A DNA stretch of 37,714 nucleotides from Rhizobium sp. Q54 (GCA_945903685.1 CAMDOQ010000004.1:1-37714), one strand, 5' to 3'. Counted from the stretch's first letter, positions 26,302 through 35,451 are shown. The notes: generated from the letters alone by a model not told the origin. Program-made: numbers and translations.

Positions 26302-27576
26302 ATGAGGCCGGAGGACAACCAAACGCTGACCCAGGTAGGCCCCGGAACGCCGATGGGAGGCATGATGCGGCGGTACTGGGTGCCGGCAGCGTTGTCGAGC
26401 GAACTTCCAGACGCCGACTGTTCTCCGATCCGCGTACGTTTGCTGGGCGAGGACCTCGTCGCGTTCCGGGACAGCGAAAGAAGGCTCGGATTGGTGGAGG
26501 AGTTCTGCGCCCATCGCCGCGCCTCGCTGTACTTCGGACGCAACGAGGAGGGTGGCTTGCGCTGCTCTTATCATGGCTGGAAGTACGACGTCGGCGGGCA
26601 ATGCGTCGACCTGCCACAACAGCCGTCCTACGCGCCAAAAATCGCCATCCGTTCCTATCCCTGCGTCGAAGCGGGGGACGTCGTCTGGGCTTACATGGGG
26701 CCGCCCGAACTTCGCCCCGATCCGCCGAGCGTCGAGTGGGCGACGATCCCGGCCGAAGGCCGCTACGTTTCGAAATGGCTCCAGTACTCCAACTACCTTC
26801 AAGGGATCGAGGGGGCCATCGACTCGAGCCACGTCTCTTTCCTGCATCGCTACGAGATCGAGCAGAACCCGCTACTCAAGAAGACGGCTGCGACGGAGTT
26901 CATCAAGGGTGACGCCAACCCCGAGTTCGACATCGACCACACGAGCGGCGGCCTGATCGTCTACGCCAAACGTCGCGACCGAAACGGCCGAGCCTATTAC
27001 CGCATCACGCAGATGCTCATGCCGTGGTTTTCGTTCCCGCCCCCGTTCGGTCACCACCCTCTGCTGTGCCAGGCGTGGGTTCCGTGCGACGACGAGTCGT
27101 GCATGGTCTGGAGCATCAGCTACTGCACCGACCGCGCGCTTACGGCCGAGGAACGGGCGGCGATGGCGGACGGCGGCGGCATCAACGTGACGTACGTACC
27201 CGGGACCTTCATCCCAATCCAGAATCGCTCGAACAATTATCTGCTCGACCGGGCCGCCCAGAAGGCGAAGAAGACCTTCTCCGGGGTTGTCGGACTGGTC
27301 GCGGCGGACGTCGCGATCCAGGAGAGCATGGGGGCGATCGTCGATCGCTCGCTCGAGCACCTCGTGCACACCGACAAAGCCGTGGCCGAGACAAGACGGA
27401 TGATGCTGGAAGCCGCGCGCAATCACGCGAAAGGCCGCACCACGCCACCCGGCGTGTCGAGCGAAAGCCAGCGGATCCGGCCGGGCTCCCTTATCCTGCC
27501 CGTAGAAGAGGACGTGCGCGAGTTCCTGCGGAAGGGCCAGCTTCGGGTCGGCGATCAGGCCGTCCTGTCGGTTTGA
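26302..27576 (+). CDS. Rieske 2Fe-2S aromatic oxygenase, phthalate-dioxygenase type
   Basis: 424-residue oxygenase alpha subunit. The Rieske ligands are C69 and H71 ('CAHR') and C88 and H91 ('CSYHGWKYD'). The mononuclear iron ligands are H177 and H182 in 'DSSHVSFLH', with bridging D174 and a C-terminal acidic ligand near 'VDRSLEHL'. The length and 'MMRRYWVPAAL' opening match single-component-alpha phthalate/vanillate-type enzymes. No dedicated reductase is adjacent. I chose the ATG at 26302 because GGGAGG lies five bases upstream; an in-frame ATG at 26287 is less well placed. It is divergent from the dctP/molybdenum hydroxylase unit, suggesting a shared aromatic or heterocyclic degradation role. 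Confidence 0.9.
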   Translation: MRPEDNQTLTQVGPGTPMGGMMRRYWVPAALSSELPDADCSPIRVRLLGEDLVAFRDSERRLGLVEEFCAHRRASLYFGRNEEGGLRCSYHGWKYDVGGQCVDLPQQPSYAPKIAIRSYPCVEAGDVVWAYMGPPELRPDPPSVEWATIPAEGRYVSKWLQYSNYLQGIEGAIDSSHVSFLHRYEIEQNPLLKKTAATEFIKGDANPEFDIDHTSGGLIVYAKRRDRNGRAYYRITQMLMPWFSFPPPFGHHPLLCQAWVPCDDESCMVWSISYCTDRALTAEERAAMADGGGINVTYVPGTFIPIQNRSNNYLLDRAAQKAKKTFSGVVGLVAADVAIQESMGAIVDRSLEHLVHTDKAVAETRRMMLEAARNHAKGRTTPPGVSSESQRIRPGSLILPVEEDVREFLRKGQLRVGDQAVLSV

Positions 27577-27751
27577 GGTCGGTTCGCCCCGGCTGCCAAG
27601 CCGCGAGCGCAACGGTCCGGCAGAGGCGCTGTTTGCGGACGCGGAAGGTGCGCGATCCGATTTCGGATTGACGGACTTCGAGCGTTCGTTGTTGGCTTGG
27701 GTTCGGGATCGCGCGGCCGTCGCGGTCTACCCGCAGCGAAAGGTCACTGCC

Positions 27752-28387
27752 ATGAAACTCGTCTACGAAAAGGTGATGCCGCCCAAGACTGGGCTCGCGC
27801 TCGAGGTCAAGGATGGCCAGCACTGGCGCGTCATCGACCTCGAGGGGCGTCAGGTCGTCGACATGGCGCTGTTCAATCTCGCCAACTTGCGCGAGAAGCT
27901 TTCGACTTCGTACTCGCGCACGCGTTACATCCCCAAGGCGGGCGCCCCCTATGTCCCGCGCGACAAGCTGACCGAGGGCGACACGCTGATGTCGACTATC
28001 TGCCGGCCGATGGCGACCATCATCAAGGAGACGCCCGAGCCCAAGGGCATCCACGACACCCATAACCGGATGTGCAACCGCTTCCTCTACGAATCGCACG
28101 GGTTCGGCCCGCGCGACGGCTGCCACGAGATCATCACCAAGGCGGTGGCGCCGTGGGGACTCCTGGCCGAGGACATCCCCGACACCATGGACCTGTTCAT
28201 GAACTACCACCACGACTGCGCGCAGGGGCGCTGGATCATCGGCCGGCCGGTGTCGAAGCCGGGCGACTACATCGAGTTCAAGGCGACGATGGACATCCTG
28301 ATCGGCTTCTCGAACTGCCCGCTCGATGTGCTGGCGCCGTGCAATGACTTCAACTGCACCCAGGTCAAGGTCGAAGTCTACGCCTAG
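27752..28387 (+). CDS. DUF1989 (urea-carboxylase-associated) protein
   Basis: 211-residue member of DUF1989, a family found beside urea carboxylase and in nitrogen or one-carbon catabolism; its biochemical role is unclear. Conserved segments are 'GQVVDMALFN'-like 'RQVVDMALFNLAN', 'REKLSTSYSRTR', 'DTHNRMCNRFLYE' and the His/Cys-rich 'GPRDGCHEI', which suggest metal binding. The end has 'NCPLDVLAPCNDFNCTQVKVEV'. The ATG at 27752 has AAAGG eight bases upstream. The 175-base gap after the Rieske gene contains a small ATCCGA-TT-TCGGAT dyad (27655-27668), so it may have its own control. Confidence 0.82.
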   Translation: MKLVYEKVMPPKTGLALEVKDGQHWRVIDLEGRQVVDMALFNLANLREKLSTSYSRTRYIPKAGAPYVPRDKLTEGDTLMSTICRPMATIIKETPEPKGIHDTHNRMCNRFLYESHGFGPRDGCHEIITKAVAPWGLLAEDIPDTMDLFMNYHHDCAQGRWIIGRPVSKPGDYIEFKATMDILIGFSNCPLDVLAPCNDFNCTQVKVEVYA

Positions 28388-28450
28388 GCGCAGCCGGGGC
28401 GCCGCTCGGACCCGCGCGAGATCGCTTGGCGAACCCGCGTGGAGCGCTGC

Positions 28451-29722
28451 TCACACTCGCGTGAGATAGAGCGCGATCCCGGGGAACACGTAGATCGCGC
28501 CGACCCCGACCAGCATCAGGCCGACGAATGCCCAGACGCCGGCGGCGACGTCCTGGAGGTTGGCCTTGGCGATTGCTTGGATGACGTAGAGGTTCAAGCC
28601 GACCGGCGGCGTGATCAGCGCGCACTCGATCATGATCGTGAAAAAGACGCCGAACCAGATCGGGTCGATCCCGAGCGCGCGCAGCGCCGGCGCCAGCACC
28701 GGCACCATCAGGAGCATCATCGACATCGCTTCGAGGAAGCAGCCCATCACCAGCAGGATGACGGTGGTGGCGGCGATGAACAGCGCCGCCGAGCCGATGT
28801 TCTGGACGATGAAGGTCGAGATCTCGTGCGGGATTCGATAGAACGCGATCGCCTTGCCGAATGCGGTCGCGGCGGCGACGATCAGGAGCACCGCGACCGT
28901 CGTCACCATCGCTTCGACCGCGGCCTCCTTGAACTTGGCCCAGGTCATGGTGCGCAGCACGACCGTGGTCAGCAACAACGCGAAGGCGAGGCCGACGGCC
29001 GCCGCTTCGGTCGGGGTGGCAGCGCCCGTATAGATCGCGACGAAAACGAACGCGGCGACCGCGATTGCCGGCAGCGCACGCAAGCCGGCGCGGCGCCGCA
29101 CCGCGGCGGACGCGCGCGCCTCGCGCGGGATCTCCTTGTGTCGGATCGCGAAGAAAATCGAGTAGGCCGAGAACAGGGCCGCGAGCAGCAGGCCCGGCCC
29201 GACGCCGGCCACGAACAGCTGCGTCACGCTTTCCTCGGTGATGAAGCCGTAAACGATCATCGGAATCGAGGGCGGGATCAGAATCCCGAGCGTGCCGCCG
29301 GCCGCGAGCAGGCCGTAAACGAACCGCGGCGGGTAGCCTCGCCGGATCATCTCCGGGATTGCGACCGTACCAATGGTTGCGGCGCAGGCGACCGAGGAGC
29401 CCGAAATCGCGGCGAAGATGGCGCAGCTGATCACGGTCGCGATCGCGAGCCCGCCTGGCCAATGCCCGACCCAGGCCTGGACCGCCTCGAATAAGTCTCT
29501 GCCCACGCCGCCCTTCAGCAGGATGCTCGACATCATCACGAACAGCGGCACCGAAATCAGCACGAAGCTTTGCGTCGCGGCGTGGAGCGACTGCGGGACG
29601 ATCAACGGCGAGAACCCACCGATCAGCAGCAAAAAGACACCGAGCCCGGCCATCGCGAACGCGACCGGGACCCGGAGCGCTAGGAGGCCCAAGAGGCCAC
29701 CCAAGACGGCGATCGTCGTCAT
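28451..29722 (-). CDS. dctM: TRAP transporter large permease DctM
   Basis: 423-residue membrane protein with about a dozen hydrophobic segments, the ion-coupled translocation subunit of a TRAP transporter. Family signatures are 'SVPLFVMMSSILLKGGVGRDLFE', 'ISGSSVACAATIGTVAIPEM', 'LGILIPPSIPMIVYG' and 'CALITPPVGLNLYVIQAIA'. Its ATG overlaps the dctQ stop as ATGA (29719-29722). With DctQ and the DctP at 30296 it forms a complete sodium- or proton-driven importer for an organic acid. Confidence 0.94.
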   Translation of the reverse strand: MTTIAVLGGLLGLLALRVPVAFAMAGLGVFLLLIGGFSPLIVPQSLHAATQSFVLISVPLFVMMSSILLKGGVGRDLFEAVQAWVGHWPGGLAIATVISCAIFAAISGSSVACAATIGTVAIPEMIRRGYPPRFVYGLLAAGGTLGILIPPSIPMIVYGFITEESVTQLFVAGVGPGLLLAALFSAYSIFFAIRHKEIPREARASAAVRRRAGLRALPAIAVAAFVFVAIYTGAATPTEAAAVGLAFALLLTTVVLRTMTWAKFKEAAVEAMVTTVAVLLIVAAATAFGKAIAFYRIPHEISTFIVQNIGSAALFIAATTVILLVMGCFLEAMSMMLLMVPVLAPALRALGIDPIWFGVFFTIMIECALITPPVGLNLYVIQAIAKANLQDVAAGVWAFVGLMLVGVGAIYVFPGIALYLTRV

Positions 29723-30234
29723 GCCTGGCGTGCCATGTCGGCATCGATCCCGCGCGGGGCTTCCACCCGTCCGGTCGCGACCCGGTAGAGCTCGAGCGCG
29801 GTTTGCACCGCCGCCCAGGTGCAGCCGACCGGCACCGCGAGCTCTTCCCACCAGCTCGGGTAGTTGAGCATGGTGCCAGTGGTGGTGCCGCGCTCGATCG
29901 ACTCCCACGCCAGCGCGAAGCCGTAGCGGGCGATGAAGACGAGGATCACCAAGGTCAACGCCAGCGCAAAGCCGTCGATCAGCCGCCGTCGCGCCGGGCC
30001 GAAGCGCTCGTAGACGACGTCGATCGCGATGTTCTCGCGCCGATGTACGATCCGCCCGAGCGCGATGAAGACGCCCCATAGCAGCGAGAGTTCGGAGAGC
30101 TCCTGCGCCCACTTGGTCGGAGCGGTAAAAACGTAGCGGGCGACGACCTCGTAGGTGAGGAACGCGCCGGTCGCAAGCAGGAGGACGGCGCCGACCACGC
30201 CCAAAAAGTCGCTGGCGCGGTCGATCGCCTTCAT
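29719..30234 (-). CDS. dctQ: TRAP transporter small permease DctQ
   Basis: 171-residue four-helix membrane protein, the small subunit of the TRAP transporter. Typical features are 'FLTYEVVARYVFTAPTKWAQELSE' and 'SLLWGVFIALGRIVHRRENIAIDVV'. It lies 61 bases after dctP and overlaps dctM by four bases, giving the order dctP-dctQ-dctM on one transcript. Confidence 0.92.
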   Translation of the reverse strand: MKAIDRASDFLGVVGAVLLLATGAFLTYEVVARYVFTAPTKWAQELSELSLLWGVFIALGRIVHRRENIAIDVVYERFGPARRRLIDGFALALTLVILVFIARYGFALAWESIERGTTTGTMLNYPSWWEELAVPVGCTWAAVQTALELYRVATGRVEAPRGIDADMARQA

Positions 30235-30295
30235 CGCCGACGCGCGATGTCGGTCCGGTTCGGCGCCGTCTTGTGCCCGTCCGCGGGGTCGCGGC

Positions 30296-31300
30296 TCACT
30301 TGAGCGCGAGCGCCGCGTCGTACACTTGCTTGCCGAGCGCGCCGGATTCTTTCAGGAACGCGTCGCGCACCGGCGCGGTCGACTTCCGCCACGCGTCCAT
30401 CTCGGCCGCGTTCGGCGTGTAGATCGCCATCTTGTTCTGGCGGCCGGCCTCGATCGCGTCCTTCTCGATCTGAGCGAAATCGGCGCGGAGCTTGGCCTCG
30501 GCGCGCTTACCGGCCTCGACGATGATTGTGCGCTCGGCCGGACTCAGGCTCTGCCAGGTCCGTTCGTTGATGACGACCAGGAATTCGATCGCGGCCGAGT
30601 TGGCGATGGTGACGGTATCCATCACCTCCCAGATCTTGCGCGATTTGACGGTGTCGGGACCGGTCATGCCGATGTCGACGGTGCCGCGCTGGTAGGCGAA
30701 ATACTGCTCGTTGCCGGCGACGTTGACCGGGCTGCCGCCATTGGCCTCGACCCAGGTCCCGAGCAGCTTGCCGAACACCCGCACTTTCTTGCCCTTGAGG
30801 TCGGCCGGTGACTTGACCGTTGTGCCCTTGCCGAGAAAGACGGTGCCGCCATAGGCCTGCCACCACAGCACCCGGCCGCCGGTCTTCAGGATCGCGTCGT
30901 CGAGCGGGCCGCGCACCGCGCTTCCCGGTGCGACCGCGGCGCGGAGCTTGGCGTCCGAATCGAACAGGAACGGCACGTAGAAGACGTCGGCCGCGGGCAC
31001 ATCGCCGACGTAGCGGGCCAGCGAGGCGACACCCATTTCGACCTGGCCGGTACCGACCGCTTTGGGTACGTCCTTGTCGGCGTAGAGCTGGCCCGAGTCG
31101 TAGATCTGAATCTCGATCTCGCCCTTGGTCGCCTGCTCGACCTCGTTCTTGAACATGACGACGTTTTCGCCGAGCACGCTTTTCAACGGCAGCTGGAGCG
31201 TGAGCCGCAACGTCTTCTTGGCCTCCGCCGGCGCGTTCGCCGTCACCGCGAGCGCCAGGACCGCCACTGCACCGATCAACCATCGCATCATGCTTGCCAC
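30296..31300 (-). CDS. dctP: TRAP transporter solute-binding protein DctP
   Basis: 334-residue periplasmic binding protein. The signal sequence runs through 'MMRWLIGAVAVLALAVTANAPAEA'. DctP features are 'GEIEIQIYDSGQLYADKDVPKAVGTG', 'LKGKKVRVFGKLLGTWVEANGGSPV' (with the carboxylate-contacting Arg) and 'YFAYQRGTVDIGMTG'. I chose the GTG at 31300 because GGGAGG lies six bases upstream; an ATG three codons later (31291) is the alternative. The gene is divergent from the tartrate-dehydratase-like gene across 77 bases, which points to a shared regulator and substrate. Confidence 0.9.
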   Translation of the reverse strand: MASMMRWLIGAVAVLALAVTANAPAEAKKTLRLTLQLPLKSVLGENVVMFKNEVEQATKGEIEIQIYDSGQLYADKDVPKAVGTGQVEMGVASLARYVGDVPAADVFYVPFLFDSDAKLRAAVAPGSAVRGPLDDAILKTGGRVLWWQAYGGTVFLGKGTTVKSPADLKGKKVRVFGKLLGTWVEANGGSPVNVAGNEQYFAYQRGTVDIGMTGPDTVKSRKIWEVMDTVTIANSAAIEFLVVINERTWQSLSPAERTIIVEAGKRAEAKLRADFAQIEKDAIEAGRQNKMAIYTPNAAEMDAWRKSTAPVRDAFLKESGALGKQVYDAALALK

Positions 31301-31377
31301 GACCTGCCTCCCTGAATTAGCTACCGCGACGGTAATCTGATACGGGCCGCGCCGATTGGCACTAAGGTGATGGGACC

Positions 31378-32544
31378 ATGCGCATCGTCGATATCCGCCA
31401 GCGAACCTTCCCCTTGAATGTCGCGATCGCGAACGCCGCGATCTCGTTCGACGACATGACCGCGTCGGCGGTCGCGGTCGTGACCGACGTCGTCCGGAAC
31501 GGCAAGGCGGTCGTCGGCTACGGGTTCGATTCGGTCGGGCGCTATGGTCATGGCGGGCTCCTGGCCGAGCGCTTCGCGCCGCGCGTGCTGGCCGCCGACC
31601 CTGCGTCGCTTCTCGATGACAGCGGCCGCAACCTCGACCCCGACAAGGTGTGGGCGGCGGCAATGCAGAACGAGAAGCCAGCCGGCCACGGCGAGCGCAG
31701 CGGCGCGATCGGGCTCTTGGACACCGCCGTCTGGGACGCGGTCGCGAAGATCGAGGACCGGCCGCTCTGGCGCGTTCTCCACCAGCGCTACGGCCGCGGG
31801 CCGGCGCCGACCACGGTTCCGGTCTACGGCTCGGGCGGCCACTATCGCCCCGACGGCGACATCCGGACTCTGGCCGATGAAGTGAAGGCGATGCTGGGCC
31901 AGGGTTACGCGCGCGTCAAAATCAAGGCCGGCGGCGCGCCGCTGGTTGAAGACCGCCGCCGCATCGAGGCTGTGCTCAAAGTACTGCCGTCGCCGGACCG
32001 GCTGGCGCTCGACTTGAACGGCGCGCTCGCACCGGCGGTCGCGGAGACTTTTCTCGACACCGTCGCCCCCTACGGCTTGGGCTGGGTCGAAGAGCCGGCG
32101 CCGCCGCTCGATTTCGCGACCAGCGCGCGCCTGGCCGAACGCTACTCGCATCCGATCGCTACCGGCGAGAACCTGTTCGCGGCCGACGAGGTCAAGAATC
32201 TGCTCCGCTATGGCGGGCTCCGCCCCGATCGCGATCTCCTGCAGTTCGACATCGCGCTCGCCTACGGCATCCCCGAGTACCGGCGGATCGTCGCCGCGGT
32301 CGAGGCCGCCGGCTGGACGCGAGCGCGGCTCTACCCGCACGCCGGCCACGCGTTGGCGCTCCACGTCGTTGGCGGTCTCGGCTTGGGTTGCGCCGAAGCC
32401 GGCGCCGATCAGTCCAAAATGTTCGGCGGCTTTCCCGCGGGCGTCACGATCGCCGACGGCCGCGCTTCGCTTCCCGATACGCCCGGCATCGGTTTCGAGC
32501 GCAAGGCCAACCTTTTTGCGATGGCGGCTGGGCTCGTCGAATGA
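31378..32544 (+). CDS. tarD: enolase-superfamily dehydratase, D-tartrate dehydratase-like
   Basis: 388-residue mandelate racemase/muconate lactonising enzyme family member. It resembles Bradyrhizobium D-tartrate dehydratase (TarD) almost colinearly, as recalled from memory: 'VGYGFDSVGRYGHGG', 'NLDPDKVWAAAMQNEKPAGHGERS' (K100), 'KIKAGGAPLVEDRRRIEAVL' (K181, K183), metal ligands D212, E238 and E264, and 'LYPHAGHALALH' (H321). Each is offset by one or two from the TarD numbering I recall. The predicted reaction is dehydration of D-tartrate or a close acid sugar to an alpha-keto acid (oxaloacetate for tartrate). It is divergent from a complete TRAP transporter that would supply the substrate. Another acid-sugar dehydratase activity cannot be excluded. 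Confidence 0.8.
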   Translation: MRIVDIRQRTFPLNVAIANAAISFDDMTASAVAVVTDVVRNGKAVVGYGFDSVGRYGHGGLLAERFAPRVLAADPASLLDDSGRNLDPDKVWAAAMQNEKPAGHGERSGAIGLLDTAVWDAVAKIEDRPLWRVLHQRYGRGPAPTTVPVYGSGGHYRPDGDIRTLADEVKAMLGQGYARVKIKAGGAPLVEDRRRIEAVLKVLPSPDRLALDLNGALAPAVAETFLDTVAPYGLGWVEEPAPPLDFATSARLAERYSHPIATGENLFAADEVKNLLRYGGLRPDRDLLQFDIALAYGIPEYRRIVAAVEAAGWTRARLYPHAGHALALHVVGGLGLGCAEAGADQSKMFGGFPAGVTIADGRASLPDTPGIGFERKANLFAMAAGLVE

Positions 32545-32560
32545 TGGCGTCGGGCAGACC

Positions 32561-33670
<1,110 letters not shown>

Positions 33671-33924
33671 GGGGTCCTCGTTTGGCGTGGGGAAGGGAGG
33701 GTTCGCCAGTATGCGGGCGAATGCCGGAGCGTCAACGATCCGTACGACCGACCGGAGCTTGGCGTCTCCGGCGATGTTCGGGTTCGGGGGACCCCACATG
33801 GCGTTGCGGACGCGGCCGCCGTCCGTCGCGTCATCGGGAGCGGCGTGGTGTCCAGGTAGCCTCGAAGCCCTCGGCGAACGTCAAAGCACGTCTGACGCGG
33901 CGGCTGGTGGCCGGAAGGGGCCGG

Positions 33925-34716
33925 ATGACGCCCCAGGGCTACCAGCCCGAGAACTTCGACTATCTCGACCTGCTGACCGAGACAGTCGACGGCGAACTCG
34001 TCGGCCGCGGTCCAATGGCGATCCCGCCCGCAGTGCTGACAGCGGCAGGGCATGGGCCTCGCGAAACGCGGTCGATCGTCGCCGCGATGGGCAACGTCGG
34101 CCTAGTCGATGGCTTGAAGGAATACGGCGACCTTCGTCGGCAGTGCTTGGCTTGTGTCGAAGGTCCGAAAGCGGTCCGCGACTGTGAGATCATCGATTGC
34201 CCGATCTGGCCCTACTGCCACGTTGGCACGAACTCGCCGCGCCAGATCCCGCGCCGCTTCGCACGCGCCTCGTCCTCGCACAATCGAGATGCTGGCTGCC
34301 ATCGAGAGATCAGGCACCCCCTCCCTACAGGGGGAGGGGGCTTTCCAACACCGACTGCCAATCATGAAAGGAGCGAGGACGCGCCTCGGTACCGCTCATT
34401 ACTTCGATGCCGCTTTCCACCAGTGCGCGAAACTGAAAGCCCCGGCAACAGAACCCGAGGCGGGCGTATGTCTTCAACACGGTGTCGAATGCAGGAATCC
34501 CGGCGCACCGCGGCAACCAAAAAGCGCCGAGCGCGATCCAGTGGAGCGCGCTCGGCGGGCTTCGGCTTGGTACTCGTCGCCGACGATTGGTATTACGCCG
34601 CTACCTTGGTTTCGACGAGTTTCCTCGCCTGGTCGGAGAGCTTGCCCGGGCCTTTGGTGACCTCGATCTTGCGGGGCTTCATCGCCTCGGGTAGCTCGCG
34701 GACGAGATCGATATAG
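33925..34716 (+). CDS. Cys4-motif protein with run-on C-terminus
   Basis: The first 105 or so residues look real. The start is 'MTPQGYQPENFDYLDLL' with AGGGG upstream. A compact C-x2-C-x9-C-x4-C motif (C74, C77, C87, C92) in 'RRQCLACVEGPKAVRDC' and 'DCPIWPY' resembles the small zinc-knuckle-like module that ends many phage and bacterial hypothetical proteins. Related proteins usually stop shortly after 'CPLWPYR'. Here the frame instead runs through a thermonuclease-like remnant on the other strand, then a GC palindrome ('HPLPTGGGGF'), then antisense to the hsp20 3' end. The true functional end is probably near 34240, so the end coordinate is uncertain. Confidence 0.45.
   Translation: MTPQGYQPENFDYLDLLTETVDGELVGRGPMAIPPAVLTAAGHGPRETRSIVAAMGNVGLVDGLKEYGDLRRQCLACVEGPKAVRDCEIIDCPIWPYCHVGTNSPRQIPRRFARASSSHNRDAGCHREIRHPLPTGGGGFPTPTANHERSEDAPRYRSLLRCRFPPVRETESPGNRTRGGRMSSTRCRMQESRRTAATKKRRARSSGARSAGFGLVLVADDWYYAATLVSTSFLAWSESLPGPLVTSILRGFIASGSSRTRSI
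34212..34280 (-). pseudogene. thermonuclease (SNase-like) C-terminal remnant
   Basis: The minus strand reads 'CEDEARAKRRGIWRGEFVPT' followed by Trp-Gln and a stop at 34212-34214. This matches the usual end of SNase-domain proteins ('AR...RGIWxGxFxxPWxW'). Upstream codons lose the family signal by about 34300, where the palindromic repeat begins. No intact SNase body is present, so this appears to be a leftover fragment. Confidence 0.35.
34317..34340. repeat. GC-rich palindromic repeat, third locus
   Basis: CCCCCTCCC (34317-34325) and GGGAGGGGG (34332-34340) have exactly the same nine-base arms as the hairpin at 4770-4792 in dnaE2. It sits between the Cys4 module and the hsp20 terminator. Confidence 0.85.
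34519..34557 (-). terminator. intrinsic terminator of hsp20
   Basis: On the minus strand an 11-bp GC-rich stem (CGCCGAGCGCG at 34525-34535 with CGCGCTCGGCG at 34547-34557, 11-base loop) is followed by TTTTT (34523-34519). It lies 36 bases beyond the hsp20 stop. It is the clearest Rho-independent terminator in the window. Confidence 0.9.
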
Positions 34717-35072
34717 AGCAACCCATTGTCGAGCCGGGCGCCAGACACCTTCACGTAGTCGGCGAGTTGAAAGCGGCGCACGAAGTCGCGGCCGGCGATG
34801 CCGCGAAAGAGGAAGTGCTCGTCCGCGACCCGATCCTCCTTGTGGCCAGCGACCACCAGGGCGTTCTCCTGGGTCTCGATATTGAGATCGCCTTCACCGA
34901 AGCCGGCGACCGCCATCGTGATGCGATAGCTGTCCTGATCGGTAACTTCGATGTTGTAAGGGGGATAGCTCGTGGCCGTTTCGTCGAGCCGCGATGCGTC
35001 TTCAGCAAGCCGGGCCAAGCGATCGAAGCCAACGGTGGAACGGAGTAGCGGCGAAAAGTCGAATGTAAACAT
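34593..35072 (-). CDS. class A small heat-shock protein, Hsp20/IbpA-like
   Basis: 159-residue ATP-independent holdase that binds unfolding proteins in the cytoplasm. The alpha-crystallin domain spans about residues 36-138, opening with the class A signature 'YPPYNIEV' and including 'YRITMAVAGFGEGDL', 'LVVAGHKED' and 'FLFRGIAGRDFVRRFQL'. The ATG at 35072 has AGAGGA nine bases upstream. Regulation appears two-layered: a possible RpoH promoter and a leader matching the ROSE thermometer core. A strong terminator follows the gene. The sigma gene at 35771 could be its activator. Confidence 0.93.
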   Translation of the reverse strand: MFTFDFSPLLRSTVGFDRLARLAEDASRLDETATSYPPYNIEVTDQDSYRITMAVAGFGEGDLNIETQENALVVAGHKEDRVADEHFLFRGIAGRDFVRRFQLADYVKVSGARLDNGLLYIDLVRELPEAMKPRKIEVTKGPGKLSDQARKLVETKVAA

Positions 35073-35080
35073 GGCTACAT

Positions 35081-35096
35081 ATCCTCTTCTGAGCGA
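35081..35096 (-). promoter_or_regulatory. ROSE-like RNA thermometer core in hsp20 leader
   Basis: On the minus strand the leader reads UCGCU (35096-35092), six bases, AGGAU (35085-35081), then eight bases and AUG. ROSE elements carry U(U/C)GCU that imperfectly masks the AGGA ribosome-binding site, including a G-G pair, with a six-base loop in the Bradyrhizobium hspA element as I recall it. The match in order, spacing and gene context (alphaproteobacterial sHSP) is close. Further GC-rich stems (35123-35151) lie upstream, as in ROSE leaders. Confidence 0.62.
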
Positions 35097-35177
35097 CATG
35101 CTTTGTCGGTGGCCCACCCGCAGGTCGGGCCGGTTACGTACCGCCGGACCCGTAGTGGGCGTTCCGGCTAAGCAGCC

Positions 35178-35205
35178 ATGTATGACGTCATGCCGTGAAT
35201 ACAAG
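35178..35205 (-). promoter_or_regulatory. possible RpoH-dependent promoter of hsp20
   Basis: On the minus strand CTTG (35205-35202) is followed after 17 bases by CATACAT (35184-35178), close to alphaproteobacterial heat-shock promoters (CTTG-N17-C-TATNT type). Transcription would start near 35171, giving a leader of about 100 bases, the usual size for ROSE. A TGACGTCA palindrome lies inside the spacer. Confidence 0.35.
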
Positions 35206-35403
35206 CGAACCCCGATTGAACGATGTTCTTTGCGGCTGAGTTGCGATTTCGGTTGAAGTTGCGGGGTCGAATACTCATATCTACTTCAAGTACTAGTTCA
35301 AAGGCCCGGCGCGTGTTCTGTTTGTCACGCCCGCCTCGCAACACTCCTCGGAAACTGGTGGCCGCTACCGCCTGCGCGACGCGCGGGGATAGGCGACGCG
35401 CTC

Positions 35404-35451
35404 TTGGCACGTCCAAGACTTGGCAGGTCCAAGACTTGGCAGGTCCAAGAG
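35404..35451. repeat. three tandem 16-bp dyad repeats
   Basis: Units at 35404-35419, 35420-35435 and 35436-35451 share TTGGCAGGTCCAAGAC with one change each in the first and third copies. Each contains a CTTGG-N5-CCAAG dyad (the first with its own flanking C). They lie 20 bases upstream of the microprotein start and look like an array of operator sites or structured leader RNA. Confidence 0.85.
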
